From contig CAYVXE010000120.1 in assembly GCA_964455375.1 (NCBI GenBank), forward strand, positions 1 to 12,400: a stretch of DNA of 12,400 nt, given 5' to 3'. A program made the position numbers and the translations under genes. Each line of letters starts with the position of its first letter. The stretch's first letter is position 1. This DNA comes from CAYVXE01 sp964455375. Its GTDB lineage: Bacteria > Zhuqueibacterota > Zhuqueibacteria > Oceanimicrobiales > Oceanimicrobiaceae. Positions 6,742-12,400 of this stretch are shown here, piece by piece. Below the pieces are notes generated by a model, which saw only the letters and a list, made by a program, of their open reading frames with translations, was not told the origin of the DNA and did no database searches.

Positions 6742-9414
6742 TCACTGCGGCGGCAGAAATGGCGTCACGTCCAGCAGTTTGATGTCTTTGCGTTTTCTCA
6801 ATTGTTCAAGAAACCAGTATTTGTGGCCGGCGCCAAATGTAATGAGAATGCGTTTCCCGGGGTGGCGCTTGATGGCGCGGTCGATGAGACGGTAGTGGGC
6901 TTCGTTGATGTTCGTCCAACCGCCGGGACCAATCCAATCGTTTAGAAAGTGATCGTACGCTGCCAGCTCTTTTTTTGTTCTCTGATCATAGCGCTCAGAA
7001 TGAATCACGTAAGGGTCATCTTCATCGATGGGATGCGCGGCTAACCACTGCTCTATCTCGTGTTCGGCTTTCTGATATTTCTTATTTTCGGCAGCAAAAA
7101 CAGAATCGGTTTCGAATTGTTTGATGCGGGCCTGTCTGAGGTCTGCCATCTCTTTGCTCCAGGCCGCGCACGGTTCTACGGCAAATCCCATCTGGATTTT
7201 CAGAGGAAGCAGCACATCGGTGTACTCCGGAAATCGCAGCACTCTCGGGTCTTCGATAACCCCGCGTTCGGCCCAGTCACGCCAGATGCGCTGCCAGCGG
7301 TCGGGAGGAATTTCAGGACAAATCACGTCCGGGGCGATACGGCGAATCGTCGCCGCCACTTGTTCTAAACCCCAGGTCGGACTTGTGCGATGCTGGCTGT
7401 GAATCATACCTAAAACCAGAACTTCGGTGATCGATGGTTTTTCTTCTTTTTCCGGCAATGTCGCCATCTTTTTTTCTTTGTGCGGCAGCTCGATGACGTA
7501 AAGTTCATTTGAGCCTTCGCAGCCCACCCAAAGTGTTGCACCGGATGGATGAACCGCCATCGTGATGGGGATTTGACCAACCGGAATGCGCGCAACAACC
7601 CGCCGGTTTTCAAGCTCAATCACTGAAATGTCGTTACTGGCGGTGTTGTTTACAAATGCCTGCCGACCATCCGGGGTGACTGCCACGGAAAATGGGCCAT
7701 CCCCGATGCCGGCGCTTAAACTGTCTACCACCTCGTGTGCAGCCGTGTTGATGAACAGAATCCGGTTGCCGCCGCGCACGGCTACAGCATATTGAATATC
7801 GCCAGGCAACACGGCGCCACCGCTTGGATGTTCGCCTACCGGCACCGTGTCCAGCACGCGCTGGTTCCAGAGATCGACCACCGTGACCGAGCCGTCAACG
7901 TAGTTAGGCACAAACGCTTTGCGGCCATCGGATGTTGCCGCAGGTGGAAACGGACGCTTGCCGGTGGGGTAGTCGCCTTCCAGCGAGAAAGATTTTCCGT
8001 TTAGTACCCAGAGCTTGTCGGCGCGCTCAGCCGAAATGAGGAATTTTCCATCCGGCAAAGGCGAAAATAAAGACGGGCCTTCCCCGGTGATGAGAGACGG
8101 GGTGTTCGTTTCGCCCTGCGCAGAGATTTGAATAATTTCATTTGACCGGAACCGGCTTACTGCCAGTCCGGACGGAAGCGCCACCACGCCTAACGGCGTG
8201 TCCTGAACGTCGAATGTTTTGGTAATCGTGAGCGAGGCGACATCAATGACCGCCACGTGATCCGATCCTGCTGCCGCCACAAAGGCTTTTCGGCCGTCAG
8301 CGCTGAAACTGATCTGGTGCGGTGCTTTGCCCACGTCGAGAATTTTGCGCACCCGAAATCCCTCGGCCATGCCGCGTTCCGGTGGACGCACCTGAAGCTC
8401 CCTCATGACATCGCGTGCATTGGCAGCGAATGTCGCGTCGTATTGTGGGTATTGCAAAAAGTCAGCGAATTCCGGGAAAGTGGCGCTTTTCGAGGTTTCC
8501 GCAACGGTCCGGCCTGCTGCCAGAGCGGCTTGCGCATGCACAACCTGGGCTTGCAGGTAGTCGCGGAAACGCAACATGTCCTTGACCGTTCCCGGGGCGA
8601 AATGACCGGGCAGCACGTGCAGTGGTTTTAATGCGGCCAGACGCTCGAGCGCTTTGACCCAGACCAGAACGCTACCCTCGCCCATGGAAGGGGACGAATC
8701 GTGCAAAAGCAAATCGCCTGTGACTAACACCCGTTCCTTTGGCGACCAGACCACCAGGTCCCCTTGAGTGTGTGCAGCGCCCGGATGAAAAACGTCGATT
8801 TGCAGGCCACCGAGGTCGAAGCGTTCTTTGGCGGAGATTATTATTTCGGGCAGTTTAAACTCACAGGATGCAAGCTCCTGTCTCTCTGCATCGCTTTTGG
8901 AGGCAGCCGCAAGCTGTTTTCTGACCGCGGCGGCATTCTCTGCAAGTGACCGCCTCGCCAGTGGATGCGCCGCCAGTTTAAACGAACGATGGCGCAGACA
9001 GATGACGCCAAAACTGTGGTCCGGATGCCAGTGCGTGAGAATCGCCCAGCGAATTGGTTTATCGGTGACCTCGTGAACGGCGGCCAGAAATTGCCGGGCG
9101 ACGTCCGGTGTCAACCCCGGGTCGACGATGAGAGCCGCGTCGTCACCCACAAACAGCGCACTGTTGGAAGAGCGATCATCTTTTGCCACCCAGGCCCAGG
9201 CACGTTCAGTCAGTTTTACGAGCCCTGTTGTGTTGCTGCCTGGCCCGGCATTCAGGTGGCCAGCGATCAGCAGGAGAAAGAAAAGCAATAGCGTCCGGAA
9301 GGCCAATAGGCGTAGGGATGCTGAGAACTGGTCACGCCTGTTTCGCTGGTGCTTTTCTGTCGCTATATTTTGCTCTGTTCTATGTGTCTCTGTTTTGGTC
9401 ATCTCTGAGTCCAT
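6742..9414 (-). CDS. Exported fusion protein: metallo-beta-lactamase fold + YVTN beta-propeller + TraB/Tiki-like domain
   Basis: This is an 890-residue single chain with three recognisable parts. After a long charged N-terminus, a hydrophobic segment (about 35-52) with a likely cleavage after LNA (about 56) indicates export. Residues 64-280 form a metallo-beta-lactamase domain with all zinc ligands: H128, H130, D132, H133 (THWHPDH), H215, D234 and H271. Residues 351-645 are YVTN-type propeller blades (GRKAFV, GRQAFVNN, each ending in a VxVID-like strand). Residues 662-888 carry the two GxxH hallmarks of the TraB/Tiki superfamily, GMIH (669-672) and GAGH (861-864), plus E701. It starts 21 nt after the aminotransferase stop, so the two are probably cotranscribed. 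The ATG at 9414 has no clear ribosome site; the ATG at 9402 is an alternative. The domains point to hydrolysis in the cell envelope; the substrate is unknown. Confidence 0.88.
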   Translation of the reverse strand: MDSEMTKTETHRTEQNIATEKHQRNRRDQFSASLRLLAFRTLLLFFLLLIAGHLNAGPGSNTTGLVKLTERAWAWVAKDDRSSNSALFVGDDAALIVDPGLTPDVARQFLAAVHEVTDKPIRWAILTHWHPDHSFGVICLRHRSFKLAAHPLARRSLAENAAAVRKQLAAASKSDAERQELASCEFKLPEIIISAKERFDLGGLQIDVFHPGAAHTQGDLVVWSPKERVLVTGDLLLHDSSPSMGEGSVLVWVKALERLAALKPLHVLPGHFAPGTVKDMLRFRDYLQAQVVHAQAALAAGRTVAETSKSATFPEFADFLQYPQYDATFAANARDVMRELQVRPPERGMAEGFRVRKILDVGKAPHQISFSADGRKAFVAAAGSDHVAVIDVASLTITKTFDVQDTPLGVVALPSGLAVSRFRSNEIIQISAQGETNTPSLITGEGPSLFSPLPDGKFLISAERADKLWVLNGKSFSLEGDYPTGKRPFPPAATSDGRKAFVPNYVDGSVTVVDLWNQRVLDTVPVGEHPSGGAVLPGDIQYAVAVRGGNRILFINTAAHEVVDSLSAGIGDGPFSVAVTPDGRQAFVNNTASNDISVIELENRRVVARIPVGQIPITMAVHPSGATLWVGCEGSNELYVIELPHKEKKMATLPEKEEKPSITEVLVLGMIHSQHRTSPTWGLEQVAATIRRIAPDVICPEIPPDRWQRIWRDWAERGVIEDPRVLRFPEYTDVLLPLKIQMGFAVEPCAAWSKEMADLRQARIKQFETDSVFAAENKKYQKAEHEIEQWLAAHPIDEDDPYVIHSERYDQRTKKELAAYDHFLNDWIGPGGWTNINEAHYRLIDRAIKRHPGKRILITFGAGHKYWFLEQLRKRKDIKLLDVTPFLPPQ

Positions 9415-9435
9415 GTTTGAATAAAGGTGATGACT

Positions 9436-10260
9436 TCAGTAATTCCTATTATACTCCTCGAAGATCTGCATGACGGTTTTTGTGCGTTCGCCAACTGAAC
9501 CGGCGCCGATTTTTTGATCATCGATCTGAACGATGGGAATGACGCGTTTGCTGGTGGCGGTTATGAAGGCTTCATCTGCTGAGCGAAGGTCGTCTAAGGT
9601 TACCGAACGTTCGCTGATAGAAAAATATTCCCGGGAAAGACGCAGAATGAGCATCCTGGTGATACCACGGAGAACGTTCTCTTTTGGTGTGACGAGCGTA
9701 TCACCGGCAAAAATAAAAAGATTGCTGCGGGGACATTCGCTGATAAAATTGTCTGCGTGATACAGTAAATCAATCGCGCCTTTTTGATGTTTAAGATTAT
9801 CAAGTCGAATTGCATTCAAATAATTCGTAGTTTTCACAAGCGGTAATTCGCGCTGGTACGCAGCCAAAATGAGTTTACCGCCGTTCAGATAGACATTGCG
9901 TGGGTAATCCGGTAGTTCCTCTGGAATGAGGATGAAATTCGGCCGCGTGTCCGTAAGAGACCACGAACCGTATCCGCCCGTCAGTAGAAACCTGACCGCC
10001 GGATTCTTCAGGTTACTCTTCGCGATGAGTTCTGTGGCAATGGCAATGATCTCTGTATTGGAATGAGAAAGGTTTAGCTGAAGTGCCGCTGCCGAGTTTC
10101 TCAGACGTGTGAGATGCTCCTGGATGTGAAACAGTTTGCCGTTGCACATTCTGACAAAATCAAAGACCGCATACGCGCGTTGCAGTCCGAGATCCGAAAT
10201 TCCAACACAGGCGTCGCTGACCCGACATATCCTCTCATTCACAAAGCAAACACGTTCCAT
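9436..10260 (-). CDS. Class IV PLP-dependent aminotransferase (BCAT/D-amino acid aminotransferase/ADC lyase family)
   Basis: This is a fold-type IV PLP enzyme of 274 aa, the normal size. Visible features are the N-terminal VxxISDLGLQRAYAVFDFVR segment, HLTRL at 49-53, the catalytic Lys in LVKTTNYL (K143), the cofactor-binding Glu in SECPRSNLFIF (E175), GITR near 199, and a C-terminal EAFITATSKRVIPI strand. The LTGGYG segment near 94-99 resembles class IV enzymes of Bacteroidota-like bacteria. Motifs alone do not separate branched-chain aminotransferase, D-amino acid aminotransferase and aminodeoxychorismate lyase. The frame extends to a TTG at 10281, but the ATG at 10260 gives the canonical beginning MERVCFVN and is preferred, although its AGG is only 3 nt away. 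The fusion protein gene follows after 21 nt. Confidence 0.9.
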   Translation of the reverse strand: MERVCFVNERICRVSDACVGISDLGLQRAYAVFDFVRMCNGKLFHIQEHLTRLRNSAAALQLNLSHSNTEIIAIATELIAKSNLKNPAVRFLLTGGYGSWSLTDTRPNFILIPEELPDYPRNVYLNGGKLILAAYQRELPLVKTTNYLNAIRLDNLKHQKGAIDLLYHADNFISECPRSNLFIFAGDTLVTPKENVLRGITRMLILRLSREYFSISERSVTLDDLRSADEAFITATSKRVIPIVQIDDQKIGAGSVGERTKTVMQIFEEYNRNY

Positions 10261-10319
10261 AGACCTACTCAACGAAACCAAACTTCAATTAATTCTTGAC
10301 CGAGTCTCACATTTTTTCT

Positions 10320-10345
10320 TGTTCCAAAATTTCTATTTTGGAACA
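10320..10345. repeat. Perfect 11-bp stem-loop upstream of the aminotransferase
   Basis: TGTTCCAAAAT (10320-10330) and ATTTTGGAACA (10335-10345) are perfect inverted copies around TTCT. The element lies 33 nt past the SufE-like stop and about 60 nt before the aminotransferase start. On the minus strand it is followed by AAGAAAAAA rather than T residues, so it is not a standard terminator in the gene direction. A symmetric operator or an RNA-stabilising hairpin fits better. Confidence 0.6.
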
Positions 10346-10378
10346 TACTTTAAATGACCCTAACATTGGTGTTTTCGT

Positions 10379-10813
10379 TCAATGGCGAATCAATTTTTTT
10401 GCTTTCAATTTCACCATCGTGACCAGAGCCGTGAGTCCCTGGCCCTTTCCCATCGTTATGTTTTTCCCAAAGAATGTGTAAATGATTTCCGGCTCTACCT
10501 TTGCGATAACGTCTGCAGTCTGCCCTGAAAGTGTTTCATCTAAAATTGCCGCTAAAGCCTTTGCAGAAATCCCGGACGGATTTTCAACCGCAAAATAAAG
10601 GTTTATGGTTTTGTCAGGACGTTCTTCCAGCCAAACATACCCTTCCGATTCACAGTAAGGAACCTGGTGTTCTTTTGCAAAAGGACGTTTCGCTATGCGC
10701 TCCGGCACTTCGGTGAATTTGTCGGCGTAGTCGATGAGTAGCATCGAACGCATCTCACGATCGTCCATCGATTGAAAAAAATCGAGAATATTTTGTAGTT
10801 TCTCCGGTAACAT
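10379..10813 (-). CDS. sufE: SufE-like Fe-S cluster assembly / sulfur acceptor protein
   Basis: SufE proteins take persulfide sulfur from a cysteine desulfurase (SufS) and pass it on for Fe-S cluster assembly. The 144-residue product has the SufE pattern: an N-terminal helix with DREMRSMLLIDYADKF (18-33), VPERI (36-40), then the acceptor Cys loop VPYCESEGYVWLE with C54, and a C-terminal ALVTMVKLKAKKLI helix. In most SufE proteins the loop reads GCxSxVW; here the Cys is preceded by Tyr and two extra residues lie before VW, so activity may differ. No sufS, sufB or sufC is in view. It lies 68 nt after the rhodanese gene. The ATG at 10813 follows a stop codon closely and has no clear ribosome site. 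The symbol is by family only. Confidence 0.85.
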   Translation of the reverse strand: MLPEKLQNILDFFQSMDDREMRSMLLIDYADKFTEVPERIAKRPFAKEHQVPYCESEGYVWLEERPDKTINLYFAVENPSGISAKALAAILDETLSGQTADVIAKVEPEIIYTFFGKNITMGKGQGLTALVTMVKLKAKKLIRH

Positions 10814-10881
10814 TTACTGGTTATCACGCATTAGATTTCATTAACATAACAGTAATAAGCAAATTCGCTATCACGTATTTC

Positions 10882-11745
10882 TCATTTTTCAATTGGTGCC
10901 CGAACGAGATTTCCCCACTCTGTCCAACTACCATCATAATTACGAACGTTCTTAAACCCCAGCAGATAGGTTAAAACAAACCAGGTGTGGCTGCTCCTTT
11001 CACCGATTCGGCAATAGGCAATAACAGGGTGGTCTGGGTTCAATCCTTGTTCATCCAAATAAATTGCATTTAAATCTTCAGTAGATTTAAACGTACCGTC
11101 TTCAGGATTGGCTGCCCGCACCCATGGAACACTCCTGGCACCCGGGATATGACCTCCACGCAATGCTCCTTCATTTGGATAATCAGGCATGTGCAGTCGT
11201 TCACCGGAGTACTCTTCAGGACTCCGTACATCGATAAGAGGTAAGGTGTCATCAACATGTTTAAAAACCTGTTCCCGGAAGGCACGAATTTTACTGTCTT
11301 CACGTTCTGGCGCCGTGTATTCTGACTTCGGATATGCAGGAACTTCCCTGGTGAGCGTTTTGCCCTCTTTTTCCCATTTCAGCCGTCCGCCGTCCATGAT
11401 TTTAGCATTCGTATGCCCAAATAACTGAAAAACCCAAAATGCATAGGTTGCCCACCAGTTGTTCTTATCCCCATATAGAACCACCGTGGTATTATTGGAA
11501 ATACCTTTGGATGTCATGAGCCCCTCAAATTGTTTCCGTTTTATGTAGTCTCGCCGTAGTTGATCGTTTAAATCGGTTGTCCAGTCAATTTGTACAGCGC
11601 CCGGTATGTGACCGGATGAATAGAGCAGCTGATCCTCATTGGATTCAACAATACGTATGTTTGCATCGCGAAGATGCTGTTCAACCCAGTCGGTTGAGAC
11701 CAGGACCTCAGGGTTTGCGTAACCCCTGTCTTTTATATCAGACAT
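10882..11745 (-). CDS. Two-domain sulfurtransferase (thiosulfate sulfurtransferase, rhodanese)
   Basis: This enzyme transfers sulfane sulfur, typically from thiosulfate to cyanide or another thiol acceptor. The 287-residue product has tandem rhodanese domains. The N-terminal one (about 12-130; SGHIPGAVQIDW) is catalytically silent, with Asp93 where the active Cys would be. The C-terminal one (about 160-285; LIDVRSPEEYSGE, GGHIPGARSVPW) has the active loop YCRIGERSSHTWF with C245. The CRxGxR loop fits thiosulfate rather than 3-mercaptopyruvate sulfurtransferases (CGxGxT). There is no signal peptide, so it is probably cytoplasmic. The start is strongly supported by AGGAGG (11752-11757) 6 nt upstream of the ATG at 11745. 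The SufE-like gene follows, so the pair may handle sulfur together. Confidence 0.95.
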   Translation of the reverse strand: MSDIKDRGYANPEVLVSTDWVEQHLRDANIRIVESNEDQLLYSSGHIPGAVQIDWTTDLNDQLRRDYIKRKQFEGLMTSKGISNNTTVVLYGDKNNWWATYAFWVFQLFGHTNAKIMDGGRLKWEKEGKTLTREVPAYPKSEYTAPEREDSKIRAFREQVFKHVDDTLPLIDVRSPEEYSGERLHMPDYPNEGALRGGHIPGARSVPWVRAANPEDGTFKSTEDLNAIYLDEQGLNPDHPVIAYCRIGERSSHTWFVLTYLLGFKNVRNYDGSWTEWGNLVRAPIEK

Positions 11746-12249
11746 GACAAACCTCCTGTCATTTTAAATCTATGTGTTAGTTATTTAATAAAGAACGAAT
11801 TATGCAAGCCGGGTGTTCATCTGCTTTTGCTGGCTTCTAACCGGGCGATTGATGCAACATAATTGCGGACGGTAGGTGTGACAGAATCAGGATGAGCAGC
11901 GCCAAAGTTGTCGGTTACGCCGCGGGTAACAAGCCCTTTGAGACCTCCAGCACGTTAGGTGGTAGAAATATGGCTGAACGCTCGTTTTCGTGTAATCTTG
12001 CCAATAGGTCGCGGCAGACTTGTCAACGTTTGGGGTGTGTTAAAAAGTATCATCAAAGTACAACGCAAGACGAGAAAAATGCCAACGCTCTCGATTTTCA
12101 TGGTAGTGGGCACCATAAATGTGACTGGAATATCTTTTGTAGAAAATAATGATTCCGTGACAAAAAAGCAATAGTGAATGATACTGTTTTTGCTATGATT
12201 CGATGTTCTGTGATTTATTGATAAACCGCGGCTACCATCGTAAACTCGG
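11746..12249. other. Region without an intact gene, upstream of the rhodanese gene
   Basis: These roughly 500 nt hold the rhodanese ribosome site and leader (11746-11816), a decayed minus-strand coding remnant (11817-12120), and AT-rich sequence (12121-12249) with stops in all minus frames. I found no convincing promoter boxes for the rhodanese gene, and the plus-strand ORFs here match nothing I know. Confidence 0.5.
11817..12120 (-). pseudogene. Decayed coding remnant, family not recognised
   Basis: Read on the minus strand, this looks like the C-terminal part of a protein broken by two lesions. From 12120 one frame gives IYGAHYHENRERWHFSRLAL and DDTF, hits TAA at 12040-12042, then continues HTPNVDKSAATYWQDY and VQPYFYHLT. 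Near 11950-11956 the sense moves to the next frame, which gives AGGLKGLVTRGVTDNFGAAH and TPTVRNYVASIARLEASK before a TGA (11817-11819). Both pieces have protein-like composition and there is little else to explain them. I cannot name the family. The lesions could be real decay or assembly errors; chance open frames are the other explanation. Confidence 0.4.
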
Positions 12250-12400
12250 TTAACTCCTTAATGCATCCAAAATAGCGGCTATATCGTTCGCCATTCTCAC
12301 AGCATCATATAATTCCGGATCCTTAATTGGCGTTGAATCGCCGTGTCCGCGTTGGTCAAATGTGATGATGCGAAAGTCTTCACATAACGGCTGGAACTGT
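12250..12400 (-). pseudogene. Alpha/beta-hydrolase fragment, prematurely stopped, cut by window edge
   Basis: The frame entering from the right edge reads FRIITFDQRGHGDSTPIKDP and then DIAAILDALRS before TAA (12250-12252). The FDQRGHGDS segment and the following DIAAILDAL helix are typical of the N-terminal third of alpha/beta-hydrolase fold enzymes. In that family the next element is the nucleophile elbow GxSxG, which is absent from this frame. Skipping one base (12258) gives LGVNRVYDGSRGL, reminiscent of LGVxRVxxxGHSRGG but altered. The enzyme has therefore lost its catalytic Ser region and about two thirds of its length, and is very likely non-functional unless the sequence carries an error. 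The start lies beyond the window. Confidence 0.7.

Noticed and set aside
6742..7467. Separate gene for the TraB-like domain starting at internal Met 650 of the fusion
   Set aside because: The frame is continuous with the propeller, and there is no stop or clear Shine-Dalgarno site before that Met, only an A-rich stretch.
8257..8631. Plus-strand open frame of 124 codons
   Set aside because: Antisense to the MBL-YVTN part of the fusion gene; no motif.
10320..10345. Rho-independent terminator for the sufE-like gene
   Set aside because: On the minus strand the hairpin is followed by an A-rich stretch, not T residues.
11758..11830. Promoter boxes upstream of the rhodanese gene (TTGCAT, TAAAAT)
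   Set aside because: Spacing between the possible boxes does not fit a sigma70 promoter, and the sequence is AT-rich enough for chance matches.
11892..12174. Two overlapping plus-strand ORFs (85 and 71 codons)
   Set aside because: No family resemblance or ribosome site; the minus strand has more protein-like remnants across the same bases.

Overview
The window looks like chromosomal DNA of an uncultured, mesophilic Gram-negative-type bacterium with middling GC. Shine-Dalgarno sites are clear at several genes, and TTG starts are used. A GxxExxY-family remnant and short dispersed-repeat-like sequences fit phyla such as Calditrichota/KSB1, Ignavibacteriota or relatives. That placement is a guess from gene content, not a measured result. 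Every intact gene lies on the minus strand; the only plus-strand gene-like item is the GxxExxY remnant. No tRNA, rRNA, CRISPR array or insertion sequence was seen.

Region 1 (1-4373, read right to left) is a molybdenum hydroxylase operon of the aerobic CO dehydrogenase/xanthine dehydrogenase family, in the order coxS (2Fe-2S) - coxL (molybdopterin) - coxG (SRPBCC) - a 68-codon unknown ORF - coxM (FAD, cut by the left edge). The large subunit has a VRGAGR active-site loop, not the AYRCSFR loop of true (form I) CO dehydrogenase, so its substrate is unknown. The small ORF overlaps the coxG stop by ATGA and its stop abuts the coxM start.

Region 2 (4374-6741) holds a repeat-rich gap with a large imperfect inverted repeat, a membrane methyltransferase of the isoprenylcysteine methyltransferase/PEMT type with an unusual His/Cys-containing C-terminal domain, and a gap carrying an internally deleted GxxExxY gene between degenerate inverted repeats.

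Region 3 (6742-11745) reads as two short transcription units. One is a two-domain rhodanese followed by a SufE-like sulfur acceptor. The other is a class IV PLP aminotransferase followed, 21 nt later, by an 890-residue exported protein that joins a metallo-beta-lactamase domain, a YVTN beta-propeller and a TraB/Tiki-like domain in one chain. That fusion is the most unusual protein in the window. A perfect 11-bp stem-loop separates the two units.

Region 4 (11746-12400) appears to be decaying sequence: a minus-strand remnant with an in-frame stop and a frameshift, and an alpha/beta-hydrolase fragment that stops prematurely and runs off the right edge.
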